From Streptomyces megasporus (GTDB lineage Bacteria > Actinomycetota > Actinomycetes > Streptomycetales > Streptomycetaceae): a stretch of 64,000 nt of DNA. A model generated the notes under the pieces. It was not told the DNA's origin and searched no databases. It saw only the letters and a program-made list of their open reading frames with translations. The DNA lies in NCBI RefSeq assembly GCF_000718985.1, contig NZ_JODL01000031.1:24712-88711 (forward strand), read 5' to 3'. Each line of letters begins with the position of its first letter. Position 1 is the first letter of the stretch. A program made the translations under genes and the position numbers. This document shows, piece after piece, positions 35,476-44,307 of this stretch.

Positions 35476-36261
35476 CTATCCGCTCCAGGCCCCCCGCTCG
35501 GCCAGCACCGTGCGCAGTGTCTCGATGTGATCGGTCATGATGCCATCCACGCCCAGATCCAGCAGTGCCCGCATCCGCGCCGGATCGTTGACCGTCCACA
35601 CGTGCACCTGCAGACCCCTGGCGTGGGCGTGCCGCACGAACGCCCGGTCCACCACCCGCACCCCGCCGTGCCGCACGGGAACCTGGGCGCACAGCGCGGA
35701 GCGGCTCACCGAACCCGGCAGGCGGTACGAGCGCAGCCGCAGGCCCAGCACGCCGCGCGTGCCCAGCGAGGTGGCCAGACGCCGGCCCGCCAGGGCGCGG
35801 GCCCTGGCCACCCGCGCCTCGGAGAAGGCGCCCACGCACACCCGGTCCCAGGCGTCGGCGGCGTCCAGGACCTCCAGCAGCGGGGGCAGGGCGGCGTCCG
35901 CCTTGACGTCGATGTTCCACCGGGCGCCGGGGAAGGCGCGCAGCAGGTCGGCGAAGAGCGGCACCGGCTCGCTGCCGCCCACCCGCACCCGGCTCACCTC
36001 CGCCCAGGACAGGGAGGCGATCGGGCCGCTGCCGTCCGTCACCCGGTCCAGCGTGGCGTCGTGGAAGGCGACCAGCCGCCCGTCCGCCGTGACGTGCACG
36101 TCGGTTTCCAGATAGCGGTAGCCCAGTTCGACGGCCCGGGCGAAGGCGGCGTGGGTGTTCTCCAGGCCCGCGGCGGCGCCGCCCCGGTGGGCGAAGGCCA
36201 GGGGGGCGGGGTGGTCGAAGAAGGGGTGGGCGGGGCGCGGGGGCGTGGCGGGAGCTGTCAC
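35476..36261 (-). CDS. glycerophosphodiester phosphodiesterase
   Basis: 261 residues from GTG 36261, which overlaps the end of the upstream membrane-protein gene as GTGA. The GDPD barrel is shown by FAHRGGAAAGLENTHAAF (catalytic His), YLETDVHVTADGRLVAFHD (metal Glu/Asp, second His) and VWTVNDPARMRALLDLGVDG near the C-terminus. It hydrolyses glycerophosphodiesters to glycerol 3-phosphate and an alcohol. No signal peptide, so it probably handles internal lipid turnover products. Confidence 0.9.
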   Translation of the reverse strand: MTAPATPPRPAHPFFDHPAPLAFAHRGGAAAGLENTHAAFARAVELGYRYLETDVHVTADGRLVAFHDATLDRVTDGSGPIASLSWAEVSRVRVGGSEPVPLFADLLRAFPGARWNIDVKADAALPPLLEVLDAADAWDRVCVGAFSEARVARARALAGRRLATSLGTRGVLGLRLRSYRLPGSVSRSALCAQVPVRHGGVRVVDRAFVRHAHARGLQVHVWTVNDPARMRALLDLGVDGIMTDHIETLRTVLAERGAWSG

Positions 36262-36974
36262 GAGGGCAGTATGGCGCGCCCGTCGCTGTGCTCCTCGGGG
36301 TGCTCCCGGGTGCGACCCCGCGCGTCGGAGCCGGCGGCGACGAGGGAGTCCCCGCCGGGAGCGGGGACGGCGAACACCCGCAGGAAGACCTGGGACAGCG
36401 GCCCGATCGCCAGCGCGTAGGCCACCGTCCCCACGCCCACCGTGCCGCCCAGCAGGAAGCCGGTGACCAGCACCGCCACCTCGATGCCCGTCCGCACCAA
36501 CCGGACCGACCGACCGGTGACCCGGTGCAGGCCGGTCATCAGCCCGTCGCGCGGCCCCGGACCGAAGCGCGCCGAGATGTACAGGCCGGTCGCCACCCCG
36601 TTGAGCACGATCGCGCCGACCAGCATCGGCACCCGCACCGCCATCGCGCGTGGCTCCGGCAGCAGGGCCAGCGTGGCGTCCATGACGAGACCGATCACGA
36701 CCACGTTGGAGACGGTGCCCAGGCCGAGCCGTTGGCGCAGGGGTATCCACAACAGCAGCACCGCCGCTCCCGCGGCGATCGTCACGGTGCCGATCGTCAG
36801 CCCGGCGCGCTCCGCCACGCCCTGGTGGAAGACGCCCCACGGGTCGAGCCCGAGACCGGCCCGCACCATCAGCGCCGCGCTCGCCCCGTAGAGCGCCAGC
36901 CCGACGTAGAGCTGGAGCAGGCGGCGGACGAGGCGGTCGGAAGAACCCCCGAAAAACCCTCTGAGAACGAACAA
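36258..36974 (-). CDS. YczE-like integral membrane protein
   Basis: 238 residues. The best start is TTG 36974, directly after AAGGAAGGA; no ATG/GTG alternative fits. Five or so hydrophobic helices contain the YczE features: YGASAALMVRAGLGLDPWGVFHQG and a GPGPRDGLMTG loop. YczE proteins are typically divergent from a MocR-type regulator (YczR), as here with 37073-38611. Transport function is unproven. It is coupled by a four-base overlap to the GDPD gene. Confidence 0.8.
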   Translation of the reverse strand: MFVLRGFFGGSSDRLVRRLLQLYVGLALYGASAALMVRAGLGLDPWGVFHQGVAERAGLTIGTVTIAAGAAVLLLWIPLRQRLGLGTVSNVVVIGLVMDATLALLPEPRAMAVRVPMLVGAIVLNGVATGLYISARFGPGPRDGLMTGLHRVTGRSVRLVRTGIEVAVLVTGFLLGGTVGVGTVAYALAIGPLSQVFLRVFAVPAPGGDSLVAAGSDARGRTREHPEEHSDGRAILPS

Positions 36975-37072
36975 CGATCCTTCCTTTCTGGCGCAGTGGA
37001 CCGGCGCGTGTCACTCTGTGGCCTGTAAGTGGTTCGTGACCATGGCCAATTCCCAGAAGGTGGACTCGACAG

Positions 37073-38611
37073 ATGGCGCAGTGGACTTCGACGGTCGGAG
37101 CGCAGCAGCTCGCCCGTCTCCTGGCCTCCCAGCGCGCCGCCGCGCCCGGTGCCGAAGGGGGCGGGACGCGGCGCGTACCGGCCTACCGGGCACTCGCCGA
37201 CGGCGTGCGCCTGCTGGTCCTGGAAGGGCGCGTCCCCGTCGCCACCCGCCTGCCCGCCGAACGCGAACTGGCCGCGGCCCTCGGCGTCAGCCGCACCACC
37301 GTCGCCGCGGCCTACGAGGCGCTCCGCGCCGACGGGTTCCTCTCCTCGCGGCGCGGCGCGGGAAGCTGGACGGCCCTGCCCGCCGGGAACCCCCTCCCCA
37401 CGGGAGGGCTGGAGCCCCTGCCGCCCGAGGCCGCCGGAACCATGATCGACCTGGGGCTGGCCGCCCTCCCCGCTCCCGAGCCGTGGGTCACCCGCGCCTT
37501 CCAGGGCGCGCTGGCGGACCTGCCGCTCTACGTCCACACCCACGGCGACTACCCGGCGGGGCTGCCCGCTCTGCGCCAGGCCCTCGCCGACCGCTACACC
37601 GCCCGCGGCGTCCCCACCATGCCCGAGCAGATCATGGTCACCGCGGGGGCGATGGGCGCGGTGGCCGCCATCCGCGGCCTGTTCGCCCCGCGCGGAGAGC
37701 GGATCGCCGTCGAACACCCCTCGTACGCCAACATCCTGCAACTGTTGCGCGAGGCGGGGGCCCGGCTGGTGCCCGTGGCGATGGGCGAGGGGCTGTCCGG
37801 CTGGGACCTGGCCGCCTGGCGCCGGGTGCTGCGCGACGCCGCACCCCGGATGGCCTACGTCATCACCGACTACCACAACCCCACCGGCGCGTTGGAGGAC
37901 GAGGAGCGGCGTCGCGAACTGGTCGCCGCCGCCCGCGCCGCGGGGACCGTCCTCGTGGCGGACGAGACCATGTCCGGCCTCGACCTGGACCCCCCGCCCG
38001 ACGGCCGGGCGCCCCGCTCGGTCGCGGCGTTCGACCCCGGCGGGTCGACCGTCGTCACCGTCGGGTCGGCCAGCAAGTCCATCTGGACCGGGCTGCGCAT
38101 CGGCTGGGTCCGCGCCGCCCCGGAGACCATCCGCCGCCTGGTGGCCGCCCGTGCCTGGGCCGACCTCGGCAGCCCCGTGATGGAACAGCTCGCCGTCGCC
38201 CGACTGCTGGCCGAGGACGGCGGGGACGGCGAGCGGGGAAGCGGCTGGGACCGGGCCGTCGCCGTCCGCCGGGAGAGGGTCCGGGAGAACCGCGACTCCC
38301 TCGTCTCGGCGCTCCGACGGCACCTGCCCGACTGGGAGTTCACCGTCCCGCACGGCGGCCTCACCCTGTGGGTGCGCACCGGTGGCCTGTCCGGTTCGCG
38401 GATCGCCGAGGCGGGGGAGCGGCTGGGCGTCCGCGTCCCCTCCGGGACGCGGTTCGGCGTGGACGGCGCCTTCGAGGGCTATGTGCGGTTGCCGTTCACG
38501 GTCTCCGGCCCGGTCGCCGAGGAGGCCGCCGTCCGGCTGGCCACCGCCGCGCGCCTGGTGGCCGAGGGACGGAGCGTGGGGGCCGACGCCCCGCGCTCCG
38601 TCGTCGCCTGA
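37073..38611 (+). CDS. MocR-type GntR regulator with aminotransferase domain
   Basis: 512 residues from ATG 37073. The N-terminal GntR winged helix (residues ~40-105, ATRLPAERELAAALGVSRTT) is joined to a class I aminotransferase fold. That fold carries YHNPTGALE, DETMSGLDLD and the PLP-Lys motif SASKSIWTGLRIGW. MocR proteins use PLP as sensor rather than as a metabolic catalyst. Pairing with a divergent YczE-like gene is a known arrangement. The ~100-base gap contains repeated TGGCC half-sites (about 37019 and 37043). Confidence 0.9.
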   Translation: MAQWTSTVGAQQLARLLASQRAAAPGAEGGGTRRVPAYRALADGVRLLVLEGRVPVATRLPAERELAAALGVSRTTVAAAYEALRADGFLSSRRGAGSWTALPAGNPLPTGGLEPLPPEAAGTMIDLGLAALPAPEPWVTRAFQGALADLPLYVHTHGDYPAGLPALRQALADRYTARGVPTMPEQIMVTAGAMGAVAAIRGLFAPRGERIAVEHPSYANILQLLREAGARLVPVAMGEGLSGWDLAAWRRVLRDAAPRMAYVITDYHNPTGALEDEERRRELVAAARAAGTVLVADETMSGLDLDPPPDGRAPRSVAAFDPGGSTVVTVGSASKSIWTGLRIGWVRAAPETIRRLVAARAWADLGSPVMEQLAVARLLAEDGGDGERGSGWDRAVAVRRERVRENRDSLVSALRRHLPDWEFTVPHGGLTLWVRTGGLSGSRIAEAGERLGVRVPSGTRFGVDGAFEGYVRLPFTVSGPVAEEAAVRLATAARLVAEGRSVGADAPRSVVA

Positions 38612-38623
38612 CCGTCGCCCGGG

Positions 38624-38644
38624 GGCCGGCGGACGTCGCCGGCC
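38624..38644. terminator. hairpin between convergent MocR and FtsK-like genes
   Basis: 8-bp inverted repeat GGCCGGCG/CGCCGGCC (38624-38631 with 38637-38644), 5-base loop, between stops at 38611 and 38676. Confidence 0.45.
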
Positions 38645-38675
38645 GGGGCGGGCCGTCGGAGAGGGCCGGGGACCG

Positions 38676-40280
38676 TCACCGTCCCGCCCGGCGGCCCGCC
38701 CCGGCCATCGGTTCCGTCAGCAGGTCCAGGACCGCCCGTCGCTGCGGCTCGGTCGCCTCCTCGTCGTACGGGTTCGGGGTGGCGGGCACCTGGAGGCGGT
38801 GCACCGGGCCCGTGCCGAGCCGGGCGTAGCCGCGCCCCGGCGGCACCCGGGGCGGCGGTGTGGTGGCGGGCGCCTCGCCGAGCACCGCCCGTACCTGGTC
38901 CGGGGTCGCCGGGCCCAGCACCGCCCGCGCCCGGGTGTGGGCCCGCACGGCGCCGACCAGGCTCTCCGCGCCCTCGAACTGGTCGGCGATCGCCACGGTC
39001 ACCCGCACCGCGCGCCCGTACCGCAGGGGAACCTGGAGCAGGTCCTGCGGGTCGCGCTGGCCCTCGGAGCGCGCCAGATGGCCGAGGGTCGAGGGTCGAT
39101 CCACCAGGACCCACAGCGGGCGGCAGACGTCCTCCGGCGCGTCCCGGCCGGTCTGCCGGGCCCGGTTCGAGGCCAGCAGCCTGCGCTCGGTCTCCCGCGT
39201 CACCCACTCCAGCGACGACAGCGCGCCGGCCAGCGTCGGCTCCACCGCCAACACCCCGGCGCGCCCCGCCAGGAACGCGTACTCGCCCGCGCCGCCGCCG
39301 TCCACGATCAGGACCTCGCCGTGCCCGAGCGCCTGGAGGGCGATGGACCGCAGCAGCGTGGTGGTCCCCGCGCCGGGCCGTCCCAGCGCCAGCAGGTGGG
39401 GTTCGGCGGACCGCGGGCCGGTGCGCCACACGACCGGGGGCAGGTCCCGCTGCCCGCCGCCGTCCTCGGCCACCGGAACGGTGCGCCGGACGGTGTGGGG
39501 GTCGGTGAACCCCAGCACGATCTCGCCCGGGGCGGTGACGAAGCGCTGCGCGTGGACGTCCGTCGGCAGCGGCGGCAGCGCCGTCAGGGTCAGCTCGCCC
39601 GCCTCCTCGTCCCAGGCGAAGCGGTACTCCCGCCCCCGTCCGGCCTTGGCGCACAGCAGTCGCTGGAGGCGTGTCCGGGACTCCGGGTCCCCGTCGCCGA
39701 AGTGCGGCGGGTAGCGCAGCCGCAGGTGGGCCAGTCGTCCCTCCTCGGTGAACTCGAAGGCGGTGAAGGCCCGTCGCCAGTCGCCGTCGTGGGCGTACAG
39801 CGGCTGCGGGCGGGGGTCGTCGACGATGGAGAGGTGCGGGACCAGCGCCTCGTAGAGGGTCTGCAGCCGCGCGCGTTCCGCCTCGCCCGGCTCGCCGTCG
39901 GCCGCGTCGGCGGATCGGTCGCGGCCCTGCCAGGCCAGGGCGCCCGCCAGGGCGATCGCGCCGATCAGCGTCCCGTAGGGCGTCAGCCACAGGGTCAGCA
40001 GACAGGCGGCGACCGCGAGGAGCACGGGTCTCCGCCTCTCCTTGGGGGTCCGCTCCCACCACCGCCGCACCGACGTGACGGCGCGGCCGAGGCCGCGGGC
40101 GACCAGGACCGCGAGGCGCAGGACGTCGAGGGCGCGGTGCGCGGCCGTCCGCGACAGGTCCCGCCCGCGACCCGGGGGAGCGGCGGTCGCACACGTGGGC
40201 GGGGCGGGGTGGGAGGGGGGAGAGGAGGTGGGTGAAGCGTGCAGTGGGGTCAGTGTGCGGGGGAAGGGGCGCCAGGCCAC
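38676..40280 (-). CDS. FtsK/SpoIIIE-like membrane ATPase with atypical P-loop
   Basis: 534 residues from GTG 40280 after AGGAGA. Two hydrophobic segments lie around residues 85-115 (VLLAVAACLLTLWL, TLIGAIALAGAL). A cytoplasmic alpha/beta domain and an ATPase domain follow. The P-loop reads LALGRPGAGTTTLLRS, with Thr where Walker A Lys is expected; Walker B is VLIVDGGG. This layout resembles FtsK-related and TraB/Tra-type proteins of Streptomyces chromosomes and integrative elements. The Lys loss suggests altered or no hydrolysis. A two-helix small protein is encoded just upstream. Confidence 0.65.
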   Translation of the reverse strand: MAWRPFPRTLTPLHASPTSSPPSHPAPPTCATAAPPGRGRDLSRTAAHRALDVLRLAVLVARGLGRAVTSVRRWWERTPKERRRPVLLAVAACLLTLWLTPYGTLIGAIALAGALAWQGRDRSADAADGEPGEAERARLQTLYEALVPHLSIVDDPRPQPLYAHDGDWRRAFTAFEFTEEGRLAHLRLRYPPHFGDGDPESRTRLQRLLCAKAGRGREYRFAWDEEAGELTLTALPPLPTDVHAQRFVTAPGEIVLGFTDPHTVRRTVPVAEDGGGQRDLPPVVWRTGPRSAEPHLLALGRPGAGTTTLLRSIALQALGHGEVLIVDGGGAGEYAFLAGRAGVLAVEPTLAGALSSLEWVTRETERRLLASNRARQTGRDAPEDVCRPLWVLVDRPSTLGHLARSEGQRDPQDLLQVPLRYGRAVRVTVAIADQFEGAESLVGAVRAHTRARAVLGPATPDQVRAVLGEAPATTPPPRVPPGRGYARLGTGPVHRLQVPATPNPYDEEATEPQRRAVLDLLTEPMAGAGRRAGR

Positions 40281-40340
40281 GCCGATCTCCTGCCGTCCGG
40301 AGCCCTGGGGCTCGAGGGTCCTGGAAGTCCTGGGAACTGT

Positions 40341-40535
40341 CTAGAAGGTGAGTTCTCCGATGAGGTCGGCGAGCGTCGCGCCGCCCGCCTGGATACCGGG
40401 TGCGATGGCCGATCCCGCGAGGTAGAAACCGAACAGCGCGCACACGATGGCGTGGGAGAGCTTGAGGTTGTCCTTGCGGAAGAACAGGAAGACGATCACT
40501 CCGAACAACAGGACACCGGAGATCGACAGCACCAT
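40341..40535 (-). CDS. small two-helix membrane protein
   Basis: 64 residues from ATG 40535 after AGGAG. Two hydrophobic helices (residues 3-20 and 27-50) are separated by a short basic loop RKDNLKLS. I recognise no named domain. It is 60 bases upstream of the FtsK-like gene on the same strand, so it is probably its membrane partner. Similar tiny proteins accompany FtsK-like genes in many Streptomyces. Confidence 0.7.
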   Translation of the reverse strand: MVLSISGVLLFGVIVFLFFRKDNLKLSHAIVCALFGFYLAGSAIAPGIQAGGATLADLIGELTF

Positions 40536-41115
40536 GGGTACTCCTGTGTGACGATGGGATGGTCACCGTGTGTGCCTCAAGCTTCACAGAGCGCTCGGCG
40601 TGCCGAAAGCGGCGATAGGGTGATTTAGCACATTTCTTCTGCTCCCCTCGGGGGGAAGCGGGATTGAATCATCGAGCGTGTGATCCGGCGACCGTTCCCT
40701 CCGGCGTGTCCGCCCGTGTCTTCGATCCCGCGGCGCCGGGAGTCGGAGCCGTACGCCCGAACGCGGTCGCCCGCGCCTTCGCGCGGCGATGTGTGGACGG
40801 GGGCGCCGTCGACCACGGCGTCCCGTGCGGGGGCGCCTGCCGCGTGGCGGAGGAGGAGTCGCCGCTCGCGGAGCCGGGGCCTCGGCCCCCGCTTGTCGCC
40901 GAAGCGGGTGAGCGGTGCGCCCGGGGAGCGGTTCGTCGCCGCGGCGATCGCCTCGCCGCGTACTTCTCGCCCGGGAGTCGCCTCCTGCTCCCAGAGGCGG
41001 GCGGAAAAGGCGGAAAAGCCTTGAAGAAGGAAGTGGATTCTCGCTAGATTTGCGATTCCGAGAATTCACCTCAAAGGCATTCTTGTGAGTTCATTTTAGC
41101 GAATGGAGGGCCTTT
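40536..41115. other. 580-base gap before the HelD/HelR gene
   Basis: No supported gene. The left part is G+C-rich and holds a hairpin CCCGCTT/AAGCGGG (40888-40908). The last ~100 bases are A+T-rich and carry the helicase promoter (41021-41050) and an imperfect inverted repeat in its leader (41062-41092). Confidence 0.5.
41021..41050 (+). promoter_or_regulatory. vegetative promoter of the HelD/HelR gene
   Basis: TTGAAG (41021-41026), 18-base spacer, TAGATT (41045-41050). Transcription near 41057 gives a ~60-base leader. That leader contains GAATTCAC (41062-41069) and GTGAGTTC (41085-41092), able to pair with one mismatch just before the ribosome site GGAGGG at 41105. Confidence 0.5.
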
Positions 41116-43467
41116 TTGTCAAGGCGGGAAATCGAAAAGGAACAGCGCCGTGTCACCCGTCTCCACCACCTCCTTGACGCGCTCCGCGACCGGGAGGCCG
41201 ATCGGCTGAAGCGGACTCTTTCGCAGGCCACGGGCGGTCACCAGGCGTTGCTGGAGAGAGATGTGACGGCCAATCGACTCCGGGAGAGGATCACCCGTCT
41301 GGACGCCGCCGAGAACGGTCTCTGCTTCGGACGGCTCGACCTGGAGGACGGTGAACGCCGTTATGTGGGGCGTCTCGGAATCCTCGACGAGGAGGCGGAC
41401 CACGAACCGGTTCTGATCGACTGGCGGGCTCCCGCCGCCCGCCCTTTCTACACCGCCACCGGAATCTCCCCCCAGGGCGTCCGGCGGCGTCGGCACATCC
41501 GGACCAGTGGGCGGACGGTCACCGGAGTCCAGGACGAACTGCTCGCCCCGGACGCGGCGGCCGACACCGAGGGTCTGACGGGCGAGGCCGCCCTGTTGGC
41601 CGCGTTGGACGCCGACCGCACCGGGCGGATGAGCGACATCGTGGAGACCATCCAGGCCGAACAGGACCGGATCATCCGGGCCCCCCGGGCCGGGGTGCTG
41701 GTCGTCCAGGGCGGCCCCGGCACCGGTAAGACCGCCGTCGCCCTGCACCGGGCCGCCTACCTGCTCTACACCCACCGGGAGCGGTTGGAGCGGAGCGTGG
41801 TGCTGCTCGTCGGTCCCAACCCGCTCTTCCTGCGGTACGTCGGGGAGGTGCTGCCCTCCCTCGGCGAGACCAGCGTGCTGCCGACGACCGTCGCGGACCT
41901 GTACCCCGGAGTCGTCGCGGACGGCGCCGAGCCGGCCGGCACCGCCGAGATCAAGGGGCGCGCGATCATGGCGGAGGTGGTGGCCGCCGCCGTACGCGAC
42001 CGACAGCGGGCGCCCGACGACGGGCTGGAGATCGTCCACGGCCGCGAGACCGTCCGGATCGGACCGGACGTCTGCCGGCGGGCTCGGGACCGCGCCCGCG
42101 CCGGAGGACTGCCGCACAACCGGGCCCGCCCGGTGTTCGTCGGGCTCGTGATCGACGCCCTCGCCCGACGGATCGCCGAACAAGTCACGGCCTCCGTGCT
42201 CGACGGCGTCCCCGTCGAGGCGATCGACGGACCGGAGGCGGAACCCCTCGTCCTCTTCGAGGAGGACGACATCGAGGGCATCCGCCGGGAACTGCGCGAA
42301 GACCCCGAGGTGTGCGCGGCGATCGACGAGTTGTGGCCGCCGCTCACCCCGCGACGCCTGCTGACCGACCTGTACGCCTCGCCCGAGCGGTTGGCCTCCG
42401 CCGCCCCCGACCTCACGCCCGCCGAGCGCGCCCTGCTGCTGCGCGCTCCCGGGAGCCCGTGGACACCGGCGGACGTCCCGCTGCTGGACGAGGCCGCCGA
42501 ACTGCTGGGGGAGGACGACCGGGCGGCCCGCGAGGCAGCCGAGGCCGAACACCGGGACCGGGTCGCCCTCGCCCAGGAGGCGCTGGACGTCTCCTACGGC
42601 TCCCGCTCCACCGACGCGGAGTCCGAGGAGGAGGCGGAGATCCTCGCCGCCCACGATCTGCTGGACGCGCGGCGGCTGGCCGAGCGGCACGAGGAGACGG
42701 ACCACCGGACCCCCGCCGAACGCGCGGCGGCCGACCGCACCTGGGCCTTCGGACACGTCGTCGTGGACGAGGCGCAGGAACTGTCCGCGATGGACTGGCG
42801 GCTGCTGATGCGGCGCTGCCCGAACCGTTCGATGACGCTGGTCGGGGACATCGCCCAGACCGGCTCCCCGGCGGGCGCCTCGTCCTGGCGGGAGGTGCTC
42901 GCGCCGTACGTGGGAGACCGCTGGAGGTTGGAACGGCTGGAGGTCAACTACCGCACTCCGGCCGAGATCGCGGAGATCGCCGCTGAGGTGTCGGCCGCGT
43001 CCGGCGCGCCGTGCGATCCGCCGCGCGCGGTGCGCTCCACCGGCACCCGACCGTGGCGGACGCGCGTGGCCCCCGACGACCTGCCCGTCGCCCTGGCCGC
43101 CCTGGTGGTCGAGGAGGCCGCCGAGGTGGGGGAGGGGCGGCTCGCGGTGATCGTGCCGAGTGCCCGACTGGAGGAACTGGGCCGCGCCGTCGCGGCGGCC
43201 GTGCCGGGGACGGGGGTCGGTCGGGACGCCCGGCTGGAGGCCTCGGTGGTGGTGCTCGACGCGGCACGGGCCAAGGGGCTGGAGTTCGACTCGGTCGTGG
43301 TCGTGGAACCGGAACGGGTGGTGGCCGGCGCGCCGCGCGGCGCGAACGATCTGTACGTCGCCCTCACCCGGGCCACCCGACGGCTGGGCGTGCTGCACAC
43401 GGGCGAGCCGCCGGCCGCGCTCGCCCGTCTGGGGCCCCGCGGGACGGACGCCGGGGCCGGCCGGTGA
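41116..43467 (+). CDS. helD: HelD/HelR-type RNA polymerase-associated ATPase
   Basis: 783 residues from TTG 41116, five bases after GGAGGG. The N-terminal helical arm (REIEKEQRRVTRLHHLLDALRDRE) inserts into the RNA polymerase secondary channel in HelD proteins. A UvrD-like 1A domain has Walker A QGGPGTGKTA (K205). A middle insertion rich in Glu/Asp (DIEGIRRELREDPE) corresponds to the primary-channel arm. DEAQELSAMDW is Walker B, with GDIAQTGSP, NYRTPAEIAEIA and VVLDAARAKGLEFD following. Such proteins remove stalled or rifampicin-bound polymerase. Ends four bases from the convergent DoxX gene. Confidence 0.88.
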   Translation: MSRREIEKEQRRVTRLHHLLDALRDREADRLKRTLSQATGGHQALLERDVTANRLRERITRLDAAENGLCFGRLDLEDGERRYVGRLGILDEEADHEPVLIDWRAPAARPFYTATGISPQGVRRRRHIRTSGRTVTGVQDELLAPDAAADTEGLTGEAALLAALDADRTGRMSDIVETIQAEQDRIIRAPRAGVLVVQGGPGTGKTAVALHRAAYLLYTHRERLERSVVLLVGPNPLFLRYVGEVLPSLGETSVLPTTVADLYPGVVADGAEPAGTAEIKGRAIMAEVVAAAVRDRQRAPDDGLEIVHGRETVRIGPDVCRRARDRARAGGLPHNRARPVFVGLVIDALARRIAEQVTASVLDGVPVEAIDGPEAEPLVLFEEDDIEGIRRELREDPEVCAAIDELWPPLTPRRLLTDLYASPERLASAAPDLTPAERALLLRAPGSPWTPADVPLLDEAAELLGEDDRAAREAAEAEHRDRVALAQEALDVSYGSRSTDAESEEEAEILAAHDLLDARRLAERHEETDHRTPAERAAADRTWAFGHVVVDEAQELSAMDWRLLMRRCPNRSMTLVGDIAQTGSPAGASSWREVLAPYVGDRWRLERLEVNYRTPAEIAEIAAEVSAASGAPCDPPRAVRSTGTRPWRTRVAPDDLPVALAALVVEEAAEVGEGRLAVIVPSARLEELGRAVAAAVPGTGVGRDARLEASVVVLDAARAKGLEFDSVVVVEPERVVAGAPRGANDLYVALTRATRRLGVLHTGEPPAALARLGPRGTDAGAGR

Positions 43468-43471
43468 GGGG

Positions 43472-43891
43472 TCAGTCCGCGGAAAACAGCGGGCCGGTGA
43501 AGGTCAGGCCGAGGTCGTCGCCGCAGAGGGAGAAGAACCCCAGCGTCATCAGGGCGGCTCCGGCCAGGGAGATGTCCTTGAGGAAGCTGGTCGTCGTCTG
43601 CTGCCGCGTGAGCGGATCGCTCCTTCTCCAGAAGGGGTGCATCAGGAAGGCGGTGGGCACCAGGAAGACGAACAGCAGCAGGGCGCCGAGGTCCGGCCAG
43701 ACACCGAGGAGGACGCTCAGCCCTCCCAGGAGCAGCAGGAGGCCTCCGACGACCGTCGCGGCCCGGGAGGCGGGTACGCCCATGAAGGCGGCGTACCCGG
43801 CCATCTGCCGGGAGCCCAGGAGGTGCCCCACCGCCGCGCTCAGGAAGAGGAGGGCGAACAGGACACGCCCGAGGAACACCAGGAACTCCAT
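43472..43891 (-). CDS. DoxX-family membrane protein
   Basis: 139 residues from ATG 43891 after GGAGGTACC. Four membrane helices with the DoxX start FLGRVLFALLFLSAAVGHL and a later VPTAFLMHPFW motif. DoxX-like proteins take part in thiol/oxidative-stress complexes in mycobacteria. It stands before the DUF2277 gene's 3' end, same strand, 135 bases apart. Confidence 0.82.
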   Translation of the reverse strand: MEFLVFLGRVLFALLFLSAAVGHLLGSRQMAGYAAFMGVPASRAATVVGGLLLLLGGLSVLLGVWPDLGALLLFVFLVPTAFLMHPFWRRSDPLTRQQTTTSFLKDISLAGAALMTLGFFSLCGDDLGLTFTGPLFSAD

Positions 43892-44026
43892 CGGTACCTC
43901 CGTGGCGTCGCGTCCGGCCGGAACGCCGGTCGACGGTCTGTCGGGAGAGGGGCGGAGGGCACAGTTCCCCTTCCGGCGGGAAACAGTCCCGCCCCCCGGC
44001 CCGACGGAGTGGGGCGATCCGGTGGT

Positions 44027-44260
44027 TCAGGGCCGGGCGTCCGCCCGGCCCGTCCGGCCCCGCACCTCCAATTCGTCGAGCAGGTGCCGGGTCGCCTCGG
44101 CCACCGCCTCGACGGCCCGGTCGAACGCGGCGCTGTTGTGGGCGGCGGGGGCGCGGAAGCCCGAGACCTTGCGGACGTACTGGAGGGCCGCCGCCCGGAC
44201 GTCCTCGTCGGTCGCCTCGGGCATCATGGGCGGGCGGAGTGTCTTGATGCTGCGGCACAT
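44027..44260 (-). CDS. DUF2277 protein
   Basis: 77 residues from ATG 44260. The sequence MCRSIKTLRPP then helices with ATDEDVRAAALQYVRKVSG is the DUF2277 family, a small helical protein of unknown function whose N-terminal Cys is invariant. The family often pairs with MerR or stress genes. It lies 47 bases downstream of the GH15 gene on the same strand and may share its sigmaB-type promoter. Confidence 0.8.
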   Translation of the reverse strand: MCRSIKTLRPPMMPEATDEDVRAAALQYVRKVSGFRAPAAHNSAAFDRAVEAVAEATRHLLDELEVRGRTGRADARP

Positions 44261-44307
44261 GTCCCCAGTGTGACGCGGAAGGCGCGCGCCCGGGGAACGG
44301 ACGGGGG

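Noticed and set aside
38676..40535. Possible integrative conjugative element because of the FtsK/Tra-like ATPase
   Set aside because: No integrase, excisionase, replication gene, tRNA or att repeat is visible, and the neighbours form a conserved chromosomal block.
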